49,281 nt of DNA from Pseudomonas sp. GTDB lineage: Bacteria > Pseudomonadota > Gammaproteobacteria > Pseudomonadales > Pseudomonadaceae. Each line of letters begins with the position of its first letter. The stretch's first letter is position 1. The stretch spans positions 1-49,281 of the forward strand of contig JAKUTK010000038.1 of the NCBI GenBank assembly GCA_022448005.1, in the 5' to 3' direction. Shown piece after piece: positions 9,184 through 16,871 of this stretch. Position numbers and translations under genes: made by a program. The notes beneath the pieces were generated by a model that saw only the letters and a list, made by a program, of their open reading frames with translations, did no database searches and was not told where the DNA came from.

Positions 9184-9636
9184 ATGGATAACAAAGACAC
9201 CATTTCCGTACTCAACGACCTGATCGAAACCAGCAAAGACGGCGAAAAAGGCTTCCGCGAATGCGCTGAAGACCTCAAGAACCCGCAGTTGAAAACCACC
9301 ATGAATCAGCGTGCACAGGATTGCGCCACGGCATCCGCTGAGCTGCAGCAATTGGTACGCACCTTGGGTGGCGATCCGGAAACCTCCACCAGCACTGCCG
9401 GTGATATGCATCGTCGCTGGGTTGACCTGAAGACCAAGGTCACCGGCAAGGATGACGAGTCCATCCTCAACGAGTGCGAGCGTGGCGAAGACGTTGCCCT
9501 CAAGAGCTACCGCAAAGCGCTCGAGAAGGACCTGCCCATGGATGTCCGTTCAGTGGTCGAGCGTCAGATGCAGGGCGTGCAGCGCAACCATGATGAGGTC
9601 AAGGCACTGCGCGACGCCGAGCGCGCCCGTAGCTGA
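9184..9636 (+). CDS. PA2169-family four-helix-bundle protein (DUF2383)
   Basis: This 150-residue, highly charged, all-helical protein has no signal peptide or membrane segment. The opening (NDLIETSKDGEKGFRECAEDLKNPQLKTTMNQRA), the central TLGG and the final ERGEDVALKSYRKAL segment match the PA2169/DUF2383 ferritin-like four-helix family. Members are often stress- or anaerobically induced in pseudomonads; the biochemical role is unknown. The ATG follows GGAG at a good distance and the gene ends in a strong terminator, so it is probably monocistronic. Confidence 0.88.
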   Translation: MDNKDTISVLNDLIETSKDGEKGFRECAEDLKNPQLKTTMNQRAQDCATASAELQQLVRTLGGDPETSTSTAGDMHRRWVDLKTKVTGKDDESILNECERGEDVALKSYRKALEKDLPMDVRSVVERQMQGVQRNHDEVKALRDAERARS

Positions 9637-9656
9637 TCGATCGCAGGTTACGAAGA

Positions 9657-9684
9657 CGCCGGCCTCAGGGCCGGCGTTTTTTTT
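9657..9684 (+). terminator. Rho-independent terminator
   Basis: The stem CGCCGGCC/GGCCGGCG with a short loop TCAG is followed by eight T residues. It lies 20 bases after the PA2169-type gene stop. This is a classic intrinsic terminator on the + strand. Confidence 0.95.
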
Positions 9685-9717
9685 GTCAATGCTGGACCCG
9701 TGATGCGGGCTGCGGCG

Positions 9718-12075
9718 TCATCCACAAACGGGTTCCGCCGTTCTGGTGAACGGAGCGTATTGATAGAGCTGTTCGGCTGACATGGGGCGGCTGAAATGAT
9801 AGCCCTGCGCGATGTCGCAGCCCGCCAGCTTCAGGTAGACGAGCTGATCCCGCGTTTCCACACCCTCGGCCACCACCGTCAAACCCAGGCGCTTCGCCAG
9901 CGTGATGGTGGACGAGACGATGGGGTTGTCGTCATAGCTGTTCGACAGTGGGGCGATTAGCGCACGGTCTATTTTCAGTGTGCTGAGCGGCATCGAGTGC
10001 AGGTGAGCGAAGCCGGCATAGCCTCTGCCAAAGTCATCGAGGCTGATGTTCACCCCCGCCACACGCAGCCGTTCGAGATGCTCGACGGCCATGCCTTCAT
10101 CATCGAGTACGACCGTTTCGGTGATCTCCAGCTCGAACTGCCAGGCATCGATGCCGCGTTGCGCCAGCTCGCCGAGCAAACGTTCGCTGAAATCGGCTTG
10201 ACGCAGCTGTATGGCTGAGACGTTGACGGCGAGTCGCGAGGAACGGCCTTGAGCCCGCCAACCTTTCAGTTCCTCCAGCGCGAGACGTATCACTTCCCAG
10301 CCGAGCGCGACGATGAACCCACTGCGCTCTGCCAGCGAAATGAAGCGATCCGGGTAGAGCAGGCCGAATTGCGGGTGCTCCCAGCGCACCAGCGCTTCAT
10401 AACCAGAGACCTGCATCGAATCCAACTGGATTTGTGGCTGGTAGTGCAGGACGAATTGCCGTTCGCTCAAGGCAGCAACCAGCGACTGCTCCAGCGAGAA
10501 CTCATTGATATCCGTGAGGTTCAGGGACGGGTCGAAGAACCGATACTGGCCGCGACCGGACTGCTTGGCCGAGTACATCGCCGCGTCAGCGCAGCGGATC
10601 AAGCCGTCGACCTCCTGTCCATCCCGGGGACAAATGCTGACACCGATGCTCGGGCTGGTGTTGACCTCATGTTCATCGAGGGCATAGACGGCGGTGAGCT
10701 TGTTCACCAGCTCGCGGACCCAGGTGTCGATCTGCTCTTCACTTCGGTCGCCCGCGAGCAGCACGACGAATTCATCACCACCGAAGCGCGCCGCCTGATC
10801 GCCGGGCTCCAGCGCGCGGCTGATCCGTCCCGCCACGGCCTGCAGTAGCAGATCCCCGACCTTGTGCCCCAGCGAATCGTTGATCGATTTGAAGCGATCC
10901 ATGTCGATGAACAGTATGGCCATCAAACGACGCAGGTTGCGCTGGCGCGCCAGGGTTTCAGCGCAGGTATCCAGAAATTGTCGGCGATTGTGCAGGCCGC
11001 TCAGGTGGTCGGTAGCGGCTGCGTGGGTGCTGCGCCGATGTTCGTCCTCCAGACGACTGATCCGCTCTTGGTCGATCCGATGGTCCTGCTCCAGCTCGCA
11101 GAATGCCTCGTGGCGCCTCTGCACCAGCCGCATTGCCCAAATCACTCCGCCGAGGATGAGCAACGTCATGCCCAGATTCATCCACAACTGACGGCTGAAA
11201 CTGCGTTGGTGGGCCGCGAGGATTTCGCCAACCTGCTGGCTGACGACCACGCTGAAGCCACTGTCACGAGCGCGGCTGTAAAGGCTCTGATAGTCCTGTT
11301 CAGCGCTGTATTGGGTGGTCATGCCAGCATCCGACGCCGCAGGCAGGTCGGGTCTGAGGCGTTTGCCTGCGGCGCTCATCCCACCGTTGTTGACGTAGAG
11401 CCGCGTGTCGTCGGCACTGTCCAACAAACGTACCAGCCCGGTATCGCCCAGGTCGGTGTGCTGGAGCAGAACGCCCAGTGGGCTGACGTCCAGCTGCACC
11501 AACAGGATGCGCTGCAGTTGAAACGATTCGGGGTTGGTCAGTGGTATTAGAAACGGCAGGCTCGCAGGCTCGGCGGCCTGCACCGACGCCATGGGTCGTA
11601 GCAGGAAGGGCTTGTTACCCTGTTGCGCAATATGGGCGTGGAGTTCGGCGAGCCATTGTTCTGGCAGTGGCTGGATGTCAGGCGTGCTGGCGTTGAGCAG
11701 TCGCCCGTCCAGATCGTAGAGGCTCAAGCGCTTGAGGGTAGGGTCCTCTGCAAGCATGCGAGCAAGACTTTGACCGTCGGAGCTGAAGCCGTCGCTCAAC
11801 ATCAGGTGACCGATGACCTGCACCCGGTCGACGCGTTGTTGCAGGTTCTCCACGGCACTACGGGCGAGGCTGAGATGCTCGGCGGCCTTGGCTTGCAACG
11901 CCGCCCTTCGCGACGTCTGTCCGTGGTGCCAATACGATCCCCACAGGAATGCCAGCGTGGTTATACAGAGCGACAGCAACAGCGCCTGAGGGAACGTGGG
12001 GGAGGACAGGAACCGTCGAATCACGGCAGGGCACTCAATGCGTAGTGATGGCAAAGTATCATCACGATATGTCAT
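9718..12075 (-). CDS. Membrane GGDEF-EAL cyclic-di-GMP protein
   Basis: From the ATG at 12075 this is 785 residues. TM1 (about 29-46) and TM2 (about 300-320) enclose a periplasmic sensor of about 250 residues, followed by a short coiled linker, GGDEF (about 360-515) and EAL (about 530-775). The cyclase signature RFGGDEF is intact, but the inhibitory I-site position reads EPGD instead of RxxD. The EAL domain keeps YEALVRWEHP, the DDFGRGYAGF loop and VVAEGVET, so phosphodiesterase activity is plausible. Both domains therefore look catalytically competent. The N-terminus is uncertain: a GTG at 12024 and an upstream ATG at 12171 are possible. It is divergent from an AraC gene. Confidence 0.9.
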   Translation of the reverse strand: MTYRDDTLPSLRIECPAVIRRFLSSPTFPQALLLSLCITTLAFLWGSYWHHGQTSRRAALQAKAAEHLSLARSAVENLQQRVDRVQVIGHLMLSDGFSSDGQSLARMLAEDPTLKRLSLYDLDGRLLNASTPDIQPLPEQWLAELHAHIAQQGNKPFLLRPMASVQAAEPASLPFLIPLTNPESFQLQRILLVQLDVSPLGVLLQHTDLGDTGLVRLLDSADDTRLYVNNGGMSAAGKRLRPDLPAASDAGMTTQYSAEQDYQSLYSRARDSGFSVVVSQQVGEILAAHQRSFSRQLWMNLGMTLLILGGVIWAMRLVQRRHEAFCELEQDHRIDQERISRLEDEHRRSTHAAATDHLSGLHNRRQFLDTCAETLARQRNLRRLMAILFIDMDRFKSINDSLGHKVGDLLLQAVAGRISRALEPGDQAARFGGDEFVVLLAGDRSEEQIDTWVRELVNKLTAVYALDEHEVNTSPSIGVSICPRDGQEVDGLIRCADAAMYSAKQSGRGQYRFFDPSLNLTDINEFSLEQSLVAALSERQFVLHYQPQIQLDSMQVSGYEALVRWEHPQFGLLYPDRFISLAERSGFIVALGWEVIRLALEELKGWRAQGRSSRLAVNVSAIQLRQADFSERLLGELAQRGIDAWQFELEITETVVLDDEGMAVEHLERLRVAGVNISLDDFGRGYAGFAHLHSMPLSTLKIDRALIAPLSNSYDDNPIVSSTITLAKRLGLTVVAEGVETRDQLVYLKLAGCDIAQGYHFSRPMSAEQLYQYAPFTRTAEPVCG

Positions 12076-12233
12076 GGCGATGACAGCATTCGGAGGCGCA
12101 CATTGGCTGGCTGCGGGTGCTTCGCCGTAAATCGCCGGCACTCGAACGGTTCTGCACACAAGGGTCCCCATCGCTCAGGCAAAATCGAACGAACTGCTAA
12201 GCTGTTTCATCCGTTTTCCGGAACCCGCTGCTC

Positions 12234-13154
12234 ATGAATTCCTTCATTTCCCCGTTGAGTGACGAGACCAGCGCACAGCGTGCCGAGCTGGCGCGGCTGG
12301 TCGAAGGCGCCGTCAGCGGCGACGGCATGCACCCGACCGCCATCGAGCCGCTGCATCTGATCCGCTGCGCAACGCCTGGCGAGATGACTTATGGCCTGCA
12401 CAAGCCGGCGTTTTGCGTCATCGTTCAGGGCGGCAAGGAAGTGCGCCTGGCTGATGAGCTGTATCGCTACGACCCGCTGCACTATCTGGTGGTATCGGTG
12501 ACGCTGCCTGTTGCCGGCTGCGTGATCCGGGCGTCCAGCGATGAGCCTTACATCTGCATACGGCTGGACATCGACCCATCACTGATTGCCGGGCTGGTTG
12601 CCGACGCCAGCCCGGCGCCAGCGCCAGAAGATACCGCGGGGCGTGGCCTCTATCTGGACCGTATCGACGCGCCGCTGCTGGATGCCACCCTGCGGCTGGT
12701 GCGCCTGCTAAACAACCCCAAGGACATCCCGGTCCTCGCGCCGTTGGCAGTGCGCGAGATTTTCTACCGACTGCTCTGCGGGCCGCAGGGACACCACCTT
12801 CAGGCGGTGGCGCTACAAGGCAGTCAGTCGCACCGGGTCAACGATGCGATCGAGTGGCTCAATCGCAACTACGTCGAGCCACTGCGCATCGATGAGTTGG
12901 CACGGCGGGTCAATCTCAGCAGCTCCAGTCTGCATCATCGGTTCAAGGCGCTGACCGCCATGAGTCCGTTGCAGTATCAGAAGCAGCTTCGCCTGCAGGA
13001 AGCCCGGCGGTTGTTGGTGGCCGAAGGGTTGGAAGTGTCGGCGGCGGGTTACCGGGTGGGCTATGAAAGCCCCTCGCAATTCAGCCGGGAATACAGCCGC
13101 TTATTCGGCGCCTCCCCGGTCAAGGATCTGGCCCGCCTGCGCAGCATGGCCTGA
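12234..13154 (+). CDS. AraC-family transcriptional regulator (AraC_N type)
   Basis: This 306-residue cytosolic regulator has an N-terminal cupin-like AraC_N domain (about 20-175, with CVIVQGGKEV and LVVSVTLPVAG) followed by two AraC helix-turn-helix motifs (about 200-300; RIDELARRVNLSSSSLHHRFKALTAMSPLQYQKQLRL and VGYESPSQFSREYSRLFGASPVKD). The layout matches the AraC_N (PF06719-type) group common in Pseudomonas, usually controlling neighbouring oxidoreductase genes. No such gene is adjacent here; the neighbours are the GGDEF-EAL gene (divergent) and the esterase-like gene (convergent). The target is unknown. Confidence 0.92.
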   Translation: MNSFISPLSDETSAQRAELARLVEGAVSGDGMHPTAIEPLHLIRCATPGEMTYGLHKPAFCVIVQGGKEVRLADELYRYDPLHYLVVSVTLPVAGCVIRASSDEPYICIRLDIDPSLIAGLVADASPAPAPEDTAGRGLYLDRIDAPLLDATLRLVRLLNNPKDIPVLAPLAVREIFYRLLCGPQGHHLQAVALQGSQSHRVNDAIEWLNRNYVEPLRIDELARRVNLSSSSLHHRFKALTAMSPLQYQKQLRLQEARRLLVAEGLEVSAAGYRVGYESPSQFSREYSRLFGASPVKDLARLRSMA

Positions 13155-13220
13155 CCTCGTTCCGCTGTGACCGGGCCCGGACATTTCGCAGCCCTGCGCG
13201 ACGCCGAGGGGATCCACGGT

Positions 13221-13242
13221 GTGGCCCGGATTTTCCGGCCAC
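13221..13242. terminator. Hairpin between convergent genes
   Basis: GTGGCC-c-GGA, a TTT loop, then TCC-GGCCAC forms a stem of about nine pairs with one bulged C, located between the AraC stop (13154) and the convergent esterase stop (13331). There is no strong T-run on either side, so it is a weak or bidirectional terminator candidate. Confidence 0.35.
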
Positions 13243-13272
13243 CCTTTCAACGGTGTTTCGAACACCCTGTCC

Positions 13273-13296
13273 TGTAGGAGCGAGCTTGCTCGCGAA
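13273..13296 (+). repeat. REP element
   Basis: TGTAGGAGCGAGCTTGCTC continues into GCGAA. It is a full-length Pseudomonas REP palindrome, in the same orientation as the left copy near 59, and lies 35 bases from the 3' end of the esterase-like gene. A copy in opposite orientation sits at the other end of that gene (15105). Confidence 0.9.
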
Positions 13297-13330
13297 TCGG
13301 TTTGACGCCTGATCACAGCACGACCGTGGC

Positions 13331-14860
13331 TCAGCGCGCCGAGTCGTGTCCAGGAATGGGCTTGATTTCGAAAGCAATGCTCCAGTTGTGGAGCGGGTAA
13401 GGCTTGCCGACCAGCGCCTCGATGTTTGCCTCTTCCGGCATGCCTTCGTCAGGCAGGTATTCATAGGTGGCGTCGGCTACGGTCGGGTCACTGTCATGCA
13501 GTTCACCGGCGCCGCCTGTTGCATGGCTGGCGTAGCGGATGGTCGGGATGCCCGCCAGATCGCGACCGACAACCAGCCGCAACACGGTATCAGCGGCAGC
13601 TTCAATGTTTTCCATCGGTACCTTGCCCTTGTCATCGGTGATGACGAAACCGTAGTTCTCGATCATTTGCGCCTTGTGCCCCAGATAGGGCTCGCTGAAG
13701 GCCAGCGGCGGATGAGGCACGTGGAAGTCCATCAGGATTTCACGGCCTTCGACCGTCGCGTGCAGAGGTGATAACGGTTGCCAACCACGTTGCTCGACCA
13801 CCACCTGATGGAACACCTTGCCGAGCATCTGGCCGAACCAGCGGTAGCCGTTGGCCGACAGATGCGTGCCTTTGTCGACGTAGGGATAGACGGGGCCGGC
13901 CAGGTACCAGTTGGGCTCTTCCTTCGCCAGCTCCCACTGCGCAAGGCCGATGTCCAGGCTGCCGTCTACGACGGAGGTCTTAGCGTCGGTCTGGTAGCTG
14001 ATGAACGCAGGCATCCGCTTCTGGCCGATGGCCTGGGCGGTGTCCTCGTTCAGGTCGTTGCGCAATTGACGCAGCCTCTTTTTGTAGGTGGCCTTGTCGT
14101 TGATGCCGCCCTGGACTTCGGCATAGTCGTATTCGCCCTGCAACCAGAACAGCGCGCTGAGGGTGTAGCTGGCGTCATCGGCCTGCGCGACCTGCCGGGC
14201 CTGGTCGACCGCCTGGAGCACGCGCTTGTATTCGTGAGTCCCGCCGACTTTGGATAGTTGTGCGATGGATCGGCCGGAGGTGGCGGCGTTGCTGGCGACG
14301 AGCAAATGCGCTGGGTCGGCCTTGATGCCTTTGCTGTCGAGATAGAGCCGCCGGGCCATGTTCAAGGCGCCCACCTCCACCGACTCGCCTTCTTCCTGGG
14401 CCTTTTCTTCCAGCTGCGCAACGGCGTCGGCATCGAGCAGAACCTTCGGGTCGCGTTTGAGTTGCACCACCGCCTGCAGCGGCTTGAACGCGGCGCCGCC
14501 GACCGGCACGAAGCGATCACCGCTGAAGGTTGCCGAGCGCGTCGCGTCGCCCAGCATCAGATTGTCGTAGCGCGGTTGCTTTGACAGCGCGGGCCAGCCC
14601 TCGGCAGCCGATGCCAGCGACTGGCCGAAAGTGATGACGTGGTTGTACTTCGCATCGAGGGCCGGCGGCTGATGTTTGGGCTGCTCGATCATCTGTTGGC
14701 TCCAGCGCTTGTTCTGCGCGTCGCGGGCGGCGATGGTCGATTCATCGGCATGGGCGAGCGGTACGGCGCCTGATAACAGCAGGCCGGTGATGGCGGCATA
14801 CACGATCGGATTTCTACAGAGCAGGATGGCTTGGCAGGACTGGGTGGAAGCAAAGGGCAT
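13331..14860 (-). CDS. Secreted SGNH / sialate O-acetylesterase-like protein
   Basis: This 509-residue exported protein (hydrophobic signal about 20-38, ending AHA) has the block pattern of the sialate O-acetylesterase/CE6-like SGNH hydrolases: FGQSLASA near 78-85 (nucleophile Ser in GQS), a central SNAATSGRSIAQL, FWLQGEYDYAE (the QGE block), and GTHLSANGYRWFGQMLG (catalytic His of the third block). These support an extracytoplasmic deacetylase or esterase acting on a carbohydrate, but the substrate is unknown and the C-terminal 130 residues match nothing I recognise. An AAGGA ribosome site precedes the ATG. It stands alone, bracketed by REP elements in opposite orientation. Confidence 0.7.
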   Translation of the reverse strand: MPFASTQSCQAILLCRNPIVYAAITGLLLSGAVPLAHADESTIAARDAQNKRWSQQMIEQPKHQPPALDAKYNHVITFGQSLASAAEGWPALSKQPRYDNLMLGDATRSATFSGDRFVPVGGAAFKPLQAVVQLKRDPKVLLDADAVAQLEEKAQEEGESVEVGALNMARRLYLDSKGIKADPAHLLVASNAATSGRSIAQLSKVGGTHEYKRVLQAVDQARQVAQADDASYTLSALFWLQGEYDYAEVQGGINDKATYKKRLRQLRNDLNEDTAQAIGQKRMPAFISYQTDAKTSVVDGSLDIGLAQWELAKEEPNWYLAGPVYPYVDKGTHLSANGYRWFGQMLGKVFHQVVVEQRGWQPLSPLHATVEGREILMDFHVPHPPLAFSEPYLGHKAQMIENYGFVITDDKGKVPMENIEAAADTVLRLVVGRDLAGIPTIRYASHATGGAGELHDSDPTVADATYEYLPDEGMPEEANIEALVGKPYPLHNWSIAFEIKPIPGHDSAR

Positions 14861-15191
14861 CGATCGGATCCTTGTGATTGAAGCGCAAACGAGCGCGATG
14901 CAAGGGCAGACGGGAGATTACGGCGTACCGTAAACGCAGGGCTGGCGTTTCGACGATCTGGGAGGCGCTTAGTTCTGGAGGGATGTGCAAGCCATCAAGG
15001 CGATACACGTCGCCAGCAGTGGGGCAGTGCGGATTCAACAGGCTTTCGAAGCGACAAGCCGGTCGATGACCGGAGTGCGCGCTCGGAGAGGACCAGTAAC
15101 ACGATTCGCGAGCAAGCTCGCGCCTACACCAAGCATGCCGGCGTTGAGCGGGCAACAACGTTCATCAACAGCATGCGCCACGGCAGAACGA
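14861..15191. other. Intergenic region upstream of the esterase gene, with one REP
   Basis: These 331 bases separate the start of the esterase-like gene from the stop of the hybrid kinase gene, both on the minus strand. Apart from the REP element at 15105-15128 I see no gene. A promoter for the esterase gene should lie in its left half, but no clear -10/-35 pair stands out. Confidence 0.6.
15105..15128 (-). repeat. REP element (inverted copy)
   Basis: TTCGCGAGCAAGCTCGCG followed by CCTACA is the reverse complement of the REP at 13273 with one base change in the outer part. Together the two copies flank the esterase-like gene in inverted orientation. Confidence 0.88.
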
Positions 15192-16871
15192 TCAGACCAC
15201 AATGACTTCGACTGCGCTCTTGAGCGCCACAGCCAGCTCTTCCAGCCGATAGGGTTTTGCCAGCACCTGCACGCCTTCTGCTTCGGCCGATTGCTTGATT
15301 GCCTCGGCGTAGCCACTGGTGAGCAGAACCGGTACACCGAATTGACGCGCGCGGATCTCGCGAGCCAGGTCCAGGCCGTTCATGCCGCCGGGCATCATCA
15401 CGTCGGAGAACACCACATCGACCTCGCGCTCGTTCGCGAGCGCACCCAGCGCTGCCGCCGCGCTGGCAGCGTAGGTCACTTCGTAGCCAAGGTGTTCGAG
15501 CATCTCGCCGACCAGCGCCGCGACCTCTTCATCGTCATCCACCAGCAGGACGTTGCCGGCGGAACGCCGGGCCGGTTCGTCCACCGGCGGCTGGTCCTTG
15601 GTCGGGCTCGGCAGGTTCACCGAGCGCGGCAACAGCATCACTACGCTGGTGCCCTGGCCGCATTCAGAATCGATCCACACCGTACCGCCGGATTGGCGTG
15701 CAAAACCATAGACCTGCGCCAATCCAAGGCCCGAACCCTTGCCGATTTCCTTGGTGGTGAAAAACGGGTCGAAGACCCGGTTGCGGACGTCCACTGGAAT
15801 GCCAACGCCCGAATCAATAACTGCCAAGCGGACAAAATCGCCCCTGCGACCGAGCACTTGCTGATCGGGTGCGTTGCAGGCCTGCAGAAGAATCGAGCCG
15901 CCCTCAGGCATGGCATCACGCGCATTGACCGCGAGGTTGAGGATGACCAGCTCCAGCTCCCCTGGGTCGACTTCCACGGGCCAGAGATCGGGCGCGAACT
16001 CTTCCTTGACGTGCACATCGCCGCGCAGGCTGCGGTCGAGCAGCTCGCGCATCTGACTGATCCGCTGAGCGAGGTCGACAGCCTCGGGCGCCAGGGATTG
16101 ACGGCGGGAAAAGGCCAGCAATTGGCGGGTCAGCGCTGAGCCACGTTGGGCGGCTTGCCGCATGCCGTCCATGAGGCGCTTGCGGCGCTCCATGTCGTCG
16201 CGGCGGTCGAGCATGTCGAGCCCGCCGGAGATGACCATCAACAGGTTATTGAAGTCATGTGCGATGCCGCCGGTCAGCTGGCCGATGGCTTCAATCTTCT
16301 GCGTTTGCCGCAGGGTTTCTTCAATGTGCGCGCGCTCGACCATCTGCGTGCGCAATTCGAGGTTGGTGCGTTCCAGTTCGCTGGTGCGTTCGACCACCAG
16401 TGCTTCGAGCTCCTGCGACGCCCGTTCGCGTGCCTCGATCAAGGCACGCACTTCGTACTGGCGCAGGCGTCCGCGTACGGCGGCCTGCACGGCACTGGTC
16501 AGGGTGATGCTCTGCACTGGACGTTCGAGCAGCGAAACATTGCGCAGCGCCGCCACCATGCGCTGACGCCAGGCGGCAACGGCGGGTTGTTGGTGCTTGC
16601 TGGTGAGAACCACGAAAGGAAAATCCGACCAGGGCGGTTGCCGATCGACCCAGTCGGATAGTGCTTGAAGGTCATGGCCGAACAGGCCTTCCTCAGCGAT
16701 GAACACAGCAGACGCATCGGTTTCGGCGCGTTGCAGCACTTCATCGACGCCGTGACAGACCGTCGCATCCATGCCGCTGCGGCGTAGCAGCTCGGCTGTG
16801 GCCGGGCCATCCCGGCCGATGGGGGCATAGACAACGATCCGCGGATGCTCTGATTTAATGGGCGTTGTCAT
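15192..16871 (-). CDS. Hybrid histidine kinase (degenerate receiver - HisKA - HATPase - REC)
   Basis: This soluble 559-residue kinase has no membrane segment. Residues 10-130 look like a receiver fold without a usable phospho-acceptor (AVFIAEEGL where DxxLPD would be expected). A coiled coil follows (about 140-195), then the H-box [15 protein letters not shown] with H205, HATPase boxes ([38 protein letters not shown]), and a C-terminal receiver (438-555) with D445/D446 and phospho-acceptor D490 ([11 protein letters not shown]). The HDFNN type is typical of KaiC-linked proteobacterial kinases. Its start overlaps the upstream kaiC-like stop by 17 bases, so the two are almost certainly co-translated. 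It probably transmits the KaiC state to an unseen partner regulator. Confidence 0.9.
   Translation of the reverse strand: MTTPIKSEHPRIVVYAPIGRDGPATAELLRRSGMDATVCHGVDEVLQRAETDASAVFIAEEGLFGHDLQALSDWVDRQPPWSDFPFVVLTSKHQQPAVAAWRQRMVAALRNVSLLERPVQSITLTSAVQAAVRGRLRQYEVRALIEARERASQELEALVVERTSELERTNLELRTQMVERAHIEETLRQTQKIEAIGQLTGGIAHDFNNLLMVISGGLDMLDRRDDMERRKRLMDGMRQAAQRGSALTRQLLAFSRRQSLAPEAVDLAQRISQMRELLDRSLRGDVHVKEEFAPDLWPVEVDPGELELVILNLAVNARDAMPEGGSILLQACNAPDQQVLGRRGDFVRLAVIDSGVGIPVDVRNRVFDPFFTTKEIGKGSGLGLAQVYGFARQSGGTVWIDSECGQGTSVVMLLPRSVNLPSPTKDQPPVDEPARRSAGNVLLVDDDEEVAALVGEMLEHLGYEVTYAASAAAALGALANEREVDVVFSDVMMPGGMNGLDLAREIRARQFGVPVLLTSGYAEAIKQSAEAEGVQVLAKPYRLEELAVALKSAVEVIVV

Noticed and set aside
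14985..16139. 384-residue frame antisense to the hybrid kinase
   Set aside because: It has no domain signature and overlaps a kinase gene with complete H, N and G boxes.
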